Position numbers and translations under genes: made by a program
Part shown: positions 14,240 through 21,579 of the stretch, one piece after another
How the letters are laid out: each line of letters opens with the position of its first letter
How positions within the stretch are numbered: the stretch's first letter is position 1
Assembly: GCF_041060425.1 (NCBI RefSeq)
Contig: NZ_JAULBC010000017.1
Span: 1 to 22,509 of the forward strand
DNA length: 22,509 nucleotides
DNA from: Danxiaibacter flavus
GTDB lineage: Bacteria; Bacteroidota; Bacteroidia; Chitinophagales; Chitinophagaceae
Reading direction: 5' to 3'
Notes under the pieces: generated by a model
The model's input: only the letters and a program-made list of their open reading frames with translations
Told to the model about the DNA's origin: nothing
Databases searched by the model: none

Positions 14240-15238
14240 ATGGCTATTTTAAACTTTCAGAAACCTGACAAAATAGTTTTACAGAAAGCAACTGATTTTG
14301 AAGGTCAATTTGAGTTTCGCCCGCTTGAGCCCGGTTATGGCTTAACCATTGGAAATGCATTACGCAGGGTTTTACTGAGCAGCTTGGAAGGTTACGCAAT
14401 TACAGGTATTAAGATAGAAAGCGTTGATCACGAATTCGCTACTATTAAAGGTGTTACAGAAGATGTTACCGAAATCATCCTCAACCTGAAACAAGTTCGT
14501 TTCAAAAAGAAAGTTGAGCATGATGTTACAAGTGAAAAAGTTAGCCTTAGCATTAAAGGCCGCACTGAATTCACCGCCGGTATGCTTGCTGAAGCATCTC
14601 AGAATTTCGAAATAATGAATCCTGAGCTGGTTATATGCACAATGGATCCTACAGCAAAAATTGACATCGAGTTGAATGTTGCTAAAGGCCGTGGATATGT
14701 TCCTGCAGAAGAGAATAAAGTGAAAGATTCGGTTTTTGGATATATCTCTATCGATTCTATCCATACTCCAATCAAAAACGTAAAATATTCCATCGAAAAC
14801 TATCGTGTAGAACAAAGAACTGACTACGAAAAACTGGTTCTTGAAGTTGCTACCGACGGTACTATTCATCCTGAAGAAGCAGTTAAACAGGCTTCACGTA
14901 TCCTGATCCAGCACCTGATGATCATCACTGATGAAAACATCACTTTCGACAGCAAAGAAGATAAGAAAGAAGATGTAGTTGATGAACAAGTGCTTCAGTT
15001 ACGCAAAGTATTGAAAACACCGCTGGAAGACCTGGATCTGTCAGTACGTGCTTTCAACTGTTTGAAAGCTGCAAAAATCAACAGCTTAAGCGAACTGGTT
15101 CAGTACGAGCAGGAAGACCTGATGAAGTTCAGAAACTTCGGTCAGAAATCTTTGAGCGAAATTGAACAGGTATTAAGCGAAAGAGGTCTGCACTTCGGTA
15201 TGGATCTTAGCAAATTAGGTCTTGATAATCTTGACTAG
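14240..15238 (+). CDS. rpoA: RNA polymerase alpha subunit
   Basis: 332-aa alpha subunit, which dimerises to start RNA polymerase assembly and contacts activators and UP elements. The N-terminal domain (about 1-230) holds FRPLEPGYGLTIGNALRRVLLSS, the family signature. The C-terminal domain (about 255-318) has the two helix-hairpin-helix turns (NCLKAAKINSLSELV, then FGQKSLSEIEQVL). An in-frame TTG at 14201 would add 13 residues not found in the family; the ATG at 14240 gives the standard MAILNFQKPDK start. It sits in the usual place between rpsD and rplQ. Confidence 0.98.
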   Translation: MAILNFQKPDKIVLQKATDFEGQFEFRPLEPGYGLTIGNALRRVLLSSLEGYAITGIKIESVDHEFATIKGVTEDVTEIILNLKQVRFKKKVEHDVTSEKVSLSIKGRTEFTAGMLAEASQNFEIMNPELVICTMDPTAKIDIELNVAKGRGYVPAEENKVKDSVFGYISIDSIHTPIKNVKYSIENYRVEQRTDYEKLVLEVATDGTIHPEEAVKQASRILIQHLMIITDENITFDSKEDKKEDVVDEQVLQLRKVLKTPLEDLDLSVRAFNCLKAAKINSLSELVQYEQEDLMKFRNFGQKSLSEIEQVLSERGLHFGMDLSKLGLDNLD

Positions 15239-15245
15239 TTAATTC

Positions 15246-15320
15246 AAAAGTAAAAAGTCAAAAGTAAAAATAGATCTGTCGAACCTGAAGTTCTGACTTT
15301 TGAATTTTGACTTTTTACTT
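15246..15320. repeat. Inverted heptad pair between rpoA and rplQ
   Basis: AAAGTAA, AAAGTCA, AAAGTAA words lie at 15247-15270, and the inverted GACTTTT, GAATTTT, GACTTTT words at about 15295-15320. The segments 15248-15263 and 15305-15320 are perfect 16-bp reverse complements. Further downstream (15334-15358) CCCGTA and TACGGG can form another small stem before rplQ. Confidence 0.8.
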
Positions 15321-15376
15321 ATTATAAACGTAGCCCGTAATTCCCGGCACGGTACGGGTTAATAAAATGTAATGCC

Positions 15377-15934
15377 ATGCGTCACGGAGACAAAATCAAC
15401 AACCTGGGTCGTAAGAAAGCCCACAGAGAAGCGTTACTGGCCAACTTAGCAAGCCAGTTGATCACACACAAACGTATTGTTACCACTTTGGCTAAAGCTA
15501 AAGCTTTAAGAACTTACGTTGAGCCGCTGATCACTAAAACAAAGAAAAACAGTAGCGAAACACAGATCATGCACCAACACCGTGTTGTGTTCAGTTACCT
15601 GCAGGATAAACTGGCTGTAAAAGAACTTTTTACAGTGGTAGGTCCTAAAGTAGCTAGCCGTCCTGGTGGTTACAGCCGCATCATCAAATTGGGCATCCGT
15701 CCTGGTGATAACGCTGAATTAGCAATGATCGAGTTAGTAGACTTCAACGAAGTTTACGGCAAAACTGCAGTTAAAGCTGAAGAGCCTGCTAAGAAAACTC
15801 GTCGTAGCCGCACTGCAGGGACTAAGAAAACTGCTACTGCTGAAGCTGCTCCTGCAGTTTCTGAAGCTGAAGTGGTTGAAGAAGCACCAGCGGTTACCGA
15901 AGAACCTAAAACAGAAGAAAAAGCCGGCGAATAA
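15377..15934 (+). CDS. rplQ: Ribosomal protein bL17 with C-terminal extension
   Basis: 185-aa large-subunit protein at the exit-tunnel side. The core (about 1-120) is standard: MRHGDKINNLGRKKAHREALLANLASQL, RIVTTLAKAKALRTYVEPLITK and GGYSRIIKLGIRPGDNAELAMIELVD. Residues about 135-185 are a low-complexity Lys/Ala then Ala/Glu-rich tail, as in other Bacteroidota. It is the last ribosomal gene of the operon and is followed by a strong terminator. Confidence 0.97.
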   Translation: MRHGDKINNLGRKKAHREALLANLASQLITHKRIVTTLAKAKALRTYVEPLITKTKKNSSETQIMHQHRVVFSYLQDKLAVKELFTVVGPKVASRPGGYSRIIKLGIRPGDNAELAMIELVDFNEVYGKTAVKAEEPAKKTRRSRTAGTKKTATAEAAPAVSEAEVVEEAPAVTEEPKTEEKAGE

Positions 15935-15953
15935 TGCAGCTTTTCTAATTAAT

Positions 15954-15986
15954 AAAAAGGCAGGATCGATTGATCTTGCCTTTTTT
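15954..15986 (+). terminator. Terminator at the end of the ribosomal operon
   Basis: AAAAAGGCAGGATC (15954-15967) pairs with GATCTTGCCTTTTT (15972-15985) around a 4-nt loop, with one G-T pair, and ends in a T run. It closes the infA-rplQ unit. Confidence 0.9.
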
Positions 15987-15990
15987 GTGT

Positions 15991-16063
15991 GTAGAGACAC
16001 GATGCATCATGTTTTAACATGGGATGCCTTCGGTTACCAAGACACGATGCATCGTGTCTCTAC
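15991..16063. repeat. Palindromic GTAGAGACACGATGCATC element
   Basis: GTAGAGACACGATGCATC at 15991-16008 is the exact reverse complement of GATGCATCGTGTCTCTAC at 16046-16063. The right arm also contains a perfect 18-bp palindrome, GACACGATGCATCGTGTC (16041-16058), and the left arm a decayed version of it. This looks like a two-palindrome REP/BIME-like dispersed element. Similar GTAGAGAC...GTCTCTAC palindromes are known to me from cyanobacterial and Bacteroidota intergenic regions. Confidence 0.75.
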
Positions 16064-16087
16064 AATTTCGATTTTTTACTTTTACTT

Positions 16088-16119
16088 TTGAATTTTGACT
16101 TTATTTCCTCGTATTTTTG
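16088..16119 (+). promoter_or_regulatory. Promoter of carA
   Basis: The -7 element TATTTTTG (16112-16119) matches TAnnTTTG, and a TTG at 16088-16090 lies 21 bp upstream, a good -33 spacing. The element ends 18 nt before the carA ATG. The -33 part falls in the TTTGAATTTTGACTTT-type repeat next to it. Confidence 0.65.
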
Positions 16120-16137
16120 CAAAATTTTCAAATAGAC

Positions 16138-17238
16138 ATGCCTAATTCTAATCAACCAGCTATTCTAGTATTACAAGATGGCCACGTATTTTACGGTAAA
16201 GCATTTGGTAAAATCGGAACTACTACCGGGGAAATATGCTTTAATACTGGCATGACCGGTTACCAGGAAGTTTTTACAGATCCCAGTTATTATGGTCAGG
16301 TATTGATCATGAACAATGTTCACGTAGGTAACTATGGAATTAATGCGGAGGATCTTGAGAGTGAGACTGTAAAGATCCGCGGGTTGATAGGAAGAAATCT
16401 CGAAGACAAATATTCGCGCTATAAGGCAACTGATTCAATGGATAATTACCTGAAGGCGAATAACATAGTAGGAATCGAGGATATAGACACAAGAGCACTG
16501 GTTGCACACATTCGTACAAAGGGAGCAATGAATTGCATTATCTCATCAGACATACTCGATGTAGATAAATTAAAGGCTCAATTGGCTGAAGTACCGGATA
16601 TGGATGGTCTTGAACTGGCGAGTGTGGTTAGTACTGACAAAGAATATGAACTGGGAGATCCTTCTGCTCCGCTTAAAATAGCAGTGTTGGATTTTGGTGT
16701 GAAGAAAAACATCCTTACCTGCCTGGCTGAGCGCGGTGCACATGTAAGAGTTCACCCTGCTAAAACACCATTAAGCAGATTGAAGGAGTTTAATCCTGAT
16801 GGTTATTTCATCTCTAACGGTCCGGGCGATCCTGCCGCAATGCCTTATGCAGTTGAGACGCTGAAAGAGATCCTGGAAGAGAAAAAGCCCATATTTGGAA
16901 TTTGTCTTGGTCACCAGTTGCTGGCTCTGGCCAATGGTATACCTACGTTTAAAATGCACCATGGTCACAGAGGCTTGAATCATCCGGTGAAAAACATTAT
17001 CAGCGGACGTTGCGAGATTACAACACAAAATCACGGCTTCGGTGTTCTTCCTGAAGCGGTAAAACATCACGATAACATTGAGGTTACACACGTTAACCTG
17101 AACGATGAAAGCATTGAAGGGATTCGTTTGAAAGATCGTCCTGCATTCAGCGTGCAATATCACCCTGAAAGTACTCCGGGACCATTCGACTCAAGGTATT
17201 TGTTCGATGAATTCATTGAAATGATGAAAGCAAACTAA
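16138..17238 (+). CDS. carA: Carbamoyl-phosphate synthase small subunit
   Basis: 366-aa glutaminase subunit. It hydrolyses glutamine and passes ammonia to CarB for carbamoyl phosphate, used in arginine and pyrimidine synthesis. The N-terminal CPSase domain (about 1-150) contains FNTGMTGYQEVFTDPSY. The class I amidotransferase domain (about 180-360) has the nucleophile C256 in GICLGHQL and H342/E344 in YHPESTPGP, so the triad is complete. An in-frame TTG at 16117 lies in the promoter; the ATG at 16138 (MPNSNQPAILVLQDG) is the right start. carB is not next to it in this window. It follows the ribosomal operon but has its own promoter and terminator. Confidence 0.97.
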   Translation: MPNSNQPAILVLQDGHVFYGKAFGKIGTTTGEICFNTGMTGYQEVFTDPSYYGQVLIMNNVHVGNYGINAEDLESETVKIRGLIGRNLEDKYSRYKATDSMDNYLKANNIVGIEDIDTRALVAHIRTKGAMNCIISSDILDVDKLKAQLAEVPDMDGLELASVVSTDKEYELGDPSAPLKIAVLDFGVKKNILTCLAERGAHVRVHPAKTPLSRLKEFNPDGYFISNGPGDPAAMPYAVETLKEILEEKKPIFGICLGHQLLALANGIPTFKMHHGHRGLNHPVKNIISGRCEITTQNHGFGVLPEAVKHHDNIEVTHVNLNDESIEGIRLKDRPAFSVQYHPESTPGPFDSRYLFDEFIEMMKAN

Positions 17239-17258
17239 TTCAATGACGGATAGATAGC

Positions 17259-17285
17259 AAAAAGCAGGATTTACCTGCTTTTTTT
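17259..17285 (+). terminator. Terminator of carA
   Basis: AAAAAGCAGG (17259-17268) and CCTGCTTTTT (17274-17283) form the stem with a 5-nt loop, followed by further T. It lies 20 bp after the carA stop. Confidence 0.9.
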
Positions 17286-17342
17286 GTTAAGAGGCCTGAT
17301 ATTTTTTTCTAGATCCTGAAAAAGCGAGCTCAACGAAATTGA

Positions 17343-17370
17343 GTACTTTGTACTTCGTACTTCGTACTTA
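17343..17370. repeat. GTACTTC heptad run
   Basis: Four words GTACTTT, GTACTTC, GTACTTC and GTACTTA run in a strict 7-bp step. It is the reverse-complement family of the AAGTACG words at 5999-6240. Confidence 0.8.
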
Positions 17371-17390
17371 AAATACCGACGAACGAAACA

Positions 17391-17477
17391 ACCGGAATTT
17401 TATTTCATTTCCTTCGCCTTTAACAACAAGGCGTTTCGCCGAAAAGGTGTTAAATGAAATAAAATGCAGTTAACCGG
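17391..17477. repeat. Compound inverted-repeat element upstream of aroQ
   Basis: ATTTTATTTCATTT (17397-17410) is the perfect 14-bp reverse complement of 17452-17465, and CCGG flanks both arms (17392-17395, 17474-17477). Inside, CGCCTT (17415-17420) and AAGGCG (17428-17433) form a second hairpin. It could be a folded RNA element or a small MITE-like insertion. The rest of the carA-aroQ gap holds the terminator and a heptad run; no gene was seen. Confidence 0.65.
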
Positions 17478-17558
17478 GGCTTTGCTTTTTTGTACTTTCG
17501 CTGTTACATCTGCAAACTGAATACACTCAGTATCAAAAGGATAATTCAATTATACAAG

Positions 17559-17975
17559 ATGAAAATCGCGATTATTAACGGACCTAATCTTAATTTATTA
17601 GGAACAAGAGAACCGGATGTTTATGGCAGCCAGACTTTTGAGCAATATTTCCAGCAACTAAAGCTAAAGTTCCCCGAGGTTGAGTTTAGCTATTATCAAA
17701 GCAATATAGAAGGAGAGTTGATAGACGAAATTCAACGCCGGGGTTTTGACAGTGACGGCATTGTTTTAAATCCTGCCGGTTACACGCATACTTCCGTTGC
17801 AATTGGAGATGCAATTGCGGCGATCAAAGCTCCCTTGATTGAGGTTCACATTAGTAATGTTCATGCCCGCGAAGATTTTAGAAAACTATCTCACGTATCG
17901 GCAAAGGCCAGGGGCACAATTTGTGGTTTGGGATTGAAGGGTTACGAATTAGCGGTGGAATGGTTTATGCAATAA
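17559..17975 (+). CDS. aroQ: 3-dehydroquinate dehydratase, type II
   Basis: 138-aa cytosolic enzyme of the shikimate pathway that removes water from 3-dehydroquinate; type II enzymes are dodecamers. All active-site segments are present: GPNLNLLGTREPDVYG with R17 and catalytic Y22, LNPAGYTHTS with N71 and H77, and EVHISNVHAREDFR with H97. The length is slightly shorter than the usual 145-150 but complete. An upstream TTG-initiated frame at 17490 would add 23 residues that match nothing; the ATG at 17559 gives the standard MKIAIINGPN start. Confidence 0.97.
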   Translation: MKIAIINGPNLNLLGTREPDVYGSQTFEQYFQQLKLKFPEVEFSYYQSNIEGELIDEIQRRGFDSDGIVLNPAGYTHTSVAIGDAIAAIKAPLIEVHISNVHAREDFRKLSHVSAKARGTICGLGLKGYELAVEWFMQ

Positions 17976-18028
17976 CATTGGCATTAAACTTATTTCAGCA
18001 GCTATTTGTTTAGAAAAAAAATTAGACC

Positions 18029-19258
18029 ATCAGGATTTACTTATCTATACTACTATTATCCGGCTTCATTTTTTGTGTTTCCGCAAATGCACAGGATGGA
18101 CCTTCCTTTAAGTATCCGCTTCGTGCAGAAGATAGCCTTGTAAAGCAAAAAGATGTCCGCGATATTCTCGGGGTAATCTTTAATAAGAAGCCCGACCCGG
18201 TGAAGGATTCAATAAAGGCAAACAAAAAGTTTCAGTTTTCGCTCTTACCCGCCATAGGGTACACACTTCAAACGCGCCTGGCTGCTATAATAGCCGGTAA
18301 TGTGGCATTCCATACACAAAAGGATTCACTGCAAAAAATATCTTCCGTTTATTTCAATATAGCATATACACAGAACAAGCAGTTTACAGTTCCCATTCAG
18401 TCTAATATCTGGACAAAAAATAACAAGTACAATTTTGTGGGGGACTGGCGCTATATGAAGTATCCTCAAGATACTTATGGGTTGGGGGGTAATAATTCGC
18501 TTAACAAAGACGCGAACCTGATAGATTATTCATACATACGCATTTATCAAACCGTTTTCAAGAAAGTAATTGGAAACCTCTACGGTGGTGTTGGGTATAA
18601 CATGGATTACTACTGGAACATAAAAGAGCAGGGATATACGGACGGCCGGAAATCAGACTATGAGATGTACGGCAATGAAAAGAAATCATTTGCCTCAGGT
18701 TTTTCTTTATCGGCCTTATTTGACGACAGGGAAAATTCGATTAATCCGCTAAATGGACAATACGCCAACATCGTTTACAGAAATAATCTAACAGCCCTGG
18801 GAAGCAATGAAAACTGGCAATCGCTCGTTATAGACCTGAGAAAGTATTTTACTGTAAATAAACGCAGGCAAAATGTTTTGGCTCTATGGTTCTACAACTG
18901 GAACGTTTTAAGCGGAAAACCACCTTATTTGTTGTTGCCGGCAACAGCATGGGATACTTACACAAATACAGGTAGGGGCTTTATACAGGGGCGGTTTCGC
19001 AGTAAATATATGGTGTACCTGGAAAGCGAATACAGGTTCAGGATAACGGATAACGGTTTGTTAGGCGGTGTGGTTTTTGTGAATGCACAATCTCTTTCCG
19101 AATGGGATACAAACAAGTTTGAGTATGTTCAACCTGCAGGAGGTTTGGGCCTTCGGATTAAACTTAACAAGCAATCCAAGACGAATATAGATATTGATTA
19201 TGGATTTGGAAAAGGTGGATCCCGCGGTTTGTTCATCAATGTTGGCGAGATATTTTAA
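18029..19258 (+). CDS. BamA-like outer-membrane beta-barrel protein with an ATC start
   Basis: About 409 aa. The barrel is of the surface antigen (D15/BamA) type: FDDRENSINPLNGQYANIVYR matches the D15 strand motif, TGRGFIQGRFR matches the L6 RGF region, and the protein ends in aromatic Phe (NVGEIF) as outer-membrane barrels do. A GTG at 18200 is the first conventional start in this frame, but the open frame continues upstream to the stop at 18023 and encodes a clear signal peptide (IYLSILLLSGFIFCVSANAQ). The only sensible initiator for it is ATC at 18029 (ATC AGG ATT TAC), exactly where an ATG would be expected. This may be a rare ATC start, a mutated start or a sequence error. POTRA domains are lacking. 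It lies 53 bp after aroQ. Confidence 0.8.
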   Translation: MRIYLSILLLSGFIFCVSANAQDGPSFKYPLRAEDSLVKQKDVRDILGVIFNKKPDPVKDSIKANKKFQFSLLPAIGYTLQTRLAAIIAGNVAFHTQKDSLQKISSVYFNIAYTQNKQFTVPIQSNIWTKNNKYNFVGDWRYMKYPQDTYGLGGNNSLNKDANLIDYSYIRIYQTVFKKVIGNLYGGVGYNMDYYWNIKEQGYTDGRKSDYEMYGNEKKSFASGFSLSALFDDRENSINPLNGQYANIVYRNNLTALGSNENWQSLVIDLRKYFTVNKRRQNVLALWFYNWNVLSGKPPYLLLPATAWDTYTNTGRGFIQGRFRSKYMVYLESEYRFRITDNGLLGGVVFVNAQSLSEWDTNKFEYVQPAGGLGLRIKLNKQSKTNIDIDYGFGKGGSRGLFINVGEIF

Positions 19259-19307
19259 CCGCTTTCCTTGTTTATCTTCATGTAGCAATGCTTCAAAACA
19301 ACTACTT

Positions 19308-19315
19308 TAACTTTG
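19308..19315 (+). promoter_or_regulatory. -7 promoter element of the MORN-variant gene
   Basis: TAACTTTG matches TAnnTTTG exactly and ends 31 nt before the ATG at 19347. No TTG at -33 was found. Confidence 0.5.
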
Positions 19316-19346
19316 TACTTATTGCGAGTGCTTTTAATAAATAACT

Positions 19347-20042
19347 ATGAAATGGATTGCTTTGTTGATATGTCTCATCTGCGTTAATACAGGTTTTTCA
19401 CAATGGAAAAATTACATCATCGGTGCGAAGGGTGATACATTGAACCGGGTTGATCAAACTGATCTGAAACAAGGGAAATGGTTTGTGCATGTAGATCCGT
19501 TACGGGGAGAGCCTGGTTATGAAGAGGAAGGAGTGTATAAAGATGGCAAAAAGACCGGCACATGGCGGCGCTATAGTTTAATGGGTGATCTGCTGGCTGT
19601 AGAAAATTACAGGTTTGGCAATAAAAACGGTACCTGTACTTATTTTACTGTTGCAGGTATGGTGAGAGAAGAAAGCTGGAAATCAATCGACCCCCAAAAT
19701 CCTTATGATACAATTCAAGTCCCGGATCTGCATGATGACACTAAAGTGTACACAAGGGTGATAAAAGTTGATGCATCTGTAGTAAAACATGGTACATGGA
19801 ATTATTATGATCCATCATCCGGCGCTCTGATAAAATCTGAAACTTATGTGCTGGATAAACTCCAGGAACCCGCAAAGAAAGTTACTGTAATTGATGCAGG
19901 TGGCAATCCAACTGCTGCTTCCGGCACTGACTCTACGGTCGCTCCGGCTAATAAGGTGAAGCCTGCAGCAGTTGCTGATTATGAAAAAAAGAATTCCGGC
20001 AAAAAGAAGATTCGTGTGAGGGATGGAAGCACAGGATATTAA
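19347..20042 (+). CDS. Secreted MORN-variant repeat protein
   Basis: 231 aa with a signal peptide (about 1-18, ending NTGFSQ). The body has repeats of the MORN-variant or YwqK-like type, short beta-hairpins with a G-x-W/Y-x-x-Y pattern: QGKWFVHVDP (about 43-52), KKTGTWRRYSLMGDLLAVENY (about 69-89), GNKNGTCTYFTVAGMVREESW (about 92-112) and KHGTWNYYDPSSGALIKSETY (about 148-168). The C-terminal 60 residues are Lys/Ala/Ser-rich and probably unstructured. It is likely periplasmic or surface exposed. In Bacteroidota such proteins are common and of unknown function; some are annotated as antitoxins on weak grounds, and no toxin gene is next to it. Confidence 0.8.
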   Translation: MKWIALLICLICVNTGFSQWKNYIIGAKGDTLNRVDQTDLKQGKWFVHVDPLRGEPGYEEEGVYKDGKKTGTWRRYSLMGDLLAVENYRFGNKNGTCTYFTVAGMVREESWKSIDPQNPYDTIQVPDLHDDTKVYTRVIKVDASVVKHGTWNYYDPSSGALIKSETYVLDKLQEPAKKVTVIDAGGNPTAASGTDSTVAPANKVKPAAVADYEKKNSGKKKIRVRDGSTGY

Positions 20043-20075
20043 TGTGCTGAAATCTTAATGCCTGATGCGATTGGT

Positions 20076-20222
20076 TTAAAAGGCAGTTAAACTATAATGA
20101 GCTTTTTTAATCAGTGTCGCATGTAGACAAATGTTTAAATATTCTCCGGTGCATCTGTCTTTGGTTGCTTCGCACATGTTCAGATATTTGGGCATATCAT
20201 TGATTGTCAGAAACCTATTCAT
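20076..20222 (-). CDS. Possible 48-aa small protein
   Basis: An ATG at 20222 opens a 48-codon frame (begins MNRFLTINDMPKYLNMCEA, ends AHYSLTAF). It has three Cys, a mixed composition and a plausible helical look. No ribosome-binding site or TAnnTTTG element was found upstream, and I recognise no family. It may be a real small protein in an otherwise unexplained gap or a chance frame. Confidence 0.25.
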   Translation of the reverse strand: MNRFLTINDMPKYLNMCEATKDRCTGEYLNICLHATLIKKAHYSLTAF

Positions 20223-20328
20223 GCTATTGTAATTTGTAAGCAGACAGCTTAAAAGCTGGGTTTATGTCGCCGGTGTAATTATTAACGCATTTTAGTGAAT
20301 TAAATGGGCCGATATTGCAAATACTATA

Positions 20329-20336
20329 TAAGTTTG
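20329..20336 (+). promoter_or_regulatory. -7 promoter element of the PaiA-like gene
   Basis: TAAGTTTG matches TAnnTTTG exactly and ends 22 nt before the ATG at 20359. Confidence 0.55.
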
Positions 20337-20358
20337 TATTTGTTTTAAAAATCTAACG

Positions 20359-20874
20359 ATGGCTGTTACCATAAGAATGGCAAGCGCAGCGGATGCTGAG
20401 CTGCTTTGTGATTTGAGTATTAAGACCTTTTCCGAAACCTACGAGAGATACAATACTGCTGAAGACATGCAGTTATACATTCAATCTCACTTTACCCTGA
20501 GTTCAATTCTCGACGATTTTCAAAATCCTGACATTCAGTATTACCTGGCCCTGATGGATGACGAAGCTGTTGGCTATGCCAAATTGCACAAACAACATGC
20601 GGTTAATGGCTCAAATGGTTTAAAGCAGGCCGAACTGGAAAGGATCTATGTATTGTCTGCCTACCAGGGAAATAAAATTGGCTTGCTATTGCTGAATGAA
20701 TGCATTCAGTCTGCAAGGAGAGAAGGTTATGGCCTGTTGTGGTTAGGTGTATGGGAGAATAATACAAATGCAATAGATTTCTATAAAAAAATGGGCTTTA
20801 AGGTAGATGGAAGTCATTCTTTTATTCTGGGCAAAGACATTCAAAATGATTGCCTGATGAAGCTGAAACTATGA
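20359..20874 (+). CDS. PaiA-like GNAT N-acetyltransferase
   Basis: 171-aa GNAT enzyme. It resembles the PaiA group (polyamine acetyltransferases of Bacillus) in length and sequence: the N-terminal FSETYERYNTAEDMQLYI (about 31-48), motif A with LERIYVLSAYQGNKIGLLLL (about 92-111; Q-G-N-K-I-G acetyl-CoA loop), and the C-terminal GVWENNTNAIDFYKKMGFKV (about 132-151) followed by HSFILGKDIQNDCLM. It is cytosolic. Polyamine as substrate is inferred from family resemblance only. It has its own promoter and converges with the MgtC gene, 11 bp between the stops. Confidence 0.9.
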   Translation: MAVTIRMASAADAELLCDLSIKTFSETYERYNTAEDMQLYIQSHFTLSSILDDFQNPDIQYYLALMDDEAVGYAKLHKQHAVNGSNGLKQAELERIYVLSAYQGNKIGLLLLNECIQSARREGYGLLWLGVWENNTNAIDFYKKMGFKVDGSHSFILGKDIQNDCLMKLKL

Positions 20875-20885
20875 ATTGCTTTCTC

Positions 20886-21518
20886 CTAAAATTCGAGTTC
20901 CTGTATAACCGGGTCCTTAAGTAATATTGCGATAAAGGCATCATGATTTTTTGTGGTTCCTCTCAACAGCCAAAAAAAAGTCACCTGGCTTCCTACTTTT
21001 TGCGTCTTGCTGGTTAATGCCACCAGATTGTATTCTTTGAATAGTTTTTCATATTTCATCAGATCATTCTCCACGGCATCATACACAATTTTGTAATTGC
21101 GAAGACGATTCGCTTTATCAATAAAGTTTTGAATATACCTAAGCCCTATCAATACTATGAGCACAATGAACGTAGACATAAAAGCCAGATAAATATAGCC
21201 GCCGCCGATGCTCATTCCCAGTGCGGCAACCATCCAGATGGCAGTTGCAGTAGTAATGCCATTAACGTTGTTGTTGTCTTTAAAAATAACACCGGCACCC
21301 AGAAAACCAATACCTGTTATAATATTAGCCGCAACCCTGTCGGGGTTGGCGGTCCCTATTGCAATAGAAAGAATGGTAAACAGGCAGGAGCCTGTACACA
21401 CAAGTATCATTGTTCTGAGGCCGGCTGATTTGGAGCGATATTCTCTCTCAGCACCGATCAGGCCGCCAAGCAGCAATGCGTACAGCATTTTTTCAATTTC
21501 AGGAGTAAACCAGGTCAT
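20886..21518 (-). CDS. MgtC/SapB-family inner-membrane protein
   Basis: 210-aa inner-membrane protein with about four to five N-terminal transmembrane segments (residues about 10-135) and a soluble C-terminal ACT-like part (about 140-210). Family signatures are present: GGLIGAEREYRSKSAGLRT (about 18-36), GIGFLGAGVIF (about 69-79) and TTATAIWMVAALG (about 88-100). MgtC proteins act in low-magnesium adaptation and regulate ATP synthase in pathogens; the role in free-living Bacteroidota is less clear. The length is normal. A -7 element lies only 4 nt before its ATG. Confidence 0.93.
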   Translation of the reverse strand: MTWFTPEIEKMLYALLLGGLIGAEREYRSKSAGLRTMILVCTGSCLFTILSIAIGTANPDRVAANIITGIGFLGAGVIFKDNNNVNGITTATAIWMVAALGMSIGGGYIYLAFMSTFIVLIVLIGLRYIQNFIDKANRLRNYKIVYDAVENDLMKYEKLFKEYNLVALTSKTQKVGSQVTFFWLLRGTTKNHDAFIAILLKDPVIQELEF

Positions 21519-21522
21519 TGTA

Positions 21523-21530
21523 CAAACTTA
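21523..21530 (-). promoter_or_regulatory. -7 promoter element of the MgtC gene
   Basis: On the minus strand TAAGTTTG matches TAnnTTTG and ends 4 nt before the ATG, predicting a leaderless or near-leaderless mRNA. It begins right where the T tract of the upstream terminator ends. Confidence 0.5.
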
Positions 21531-21562
21531 AAAAGAAAAGCCGCAGTTTCATACTGCGGCTT
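21530..21562 (-). terminator. Terminator of the CE1-like esterase gene
   Basis: On the minus strand AAGCCGCAG and CTGCGGCTT (21554-21562 and 21538-21546) form a 9-bp stem with a 7-nt loop, followed by TTCTTTTT. It lies 17 bp after the esterase stop. Confidence 0.85.
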
Positions 21563-21579
21563 ATATTTATCGTACTTAG

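Larger units (their letters stand above)
20043..20358. other. Intergenic region without heptad repeats
   Basis: This 316-bp gap is one of the few longer ones without heptad repeats. It holds a possible minus-strand small ORF (20076-20222), a small palindrome AGCTTAAAAGCT near 20247-20258 and the promoter of the downstream acetyltransferase gene. Nothing else was seen. Confidence 0.5.

Noticed and set aside
18200..18202. GTG as start of the BamA-like gene
   Set aside because: It would discard a clear signal peptide in the same frame upstream.
19347..20042. Antitoxin of a toxin-antitoxin pair
   Set aside because: The MORN-variant family is sometimes labelled so, but this copy has a signal peptide and no toxin-like gene beside it.
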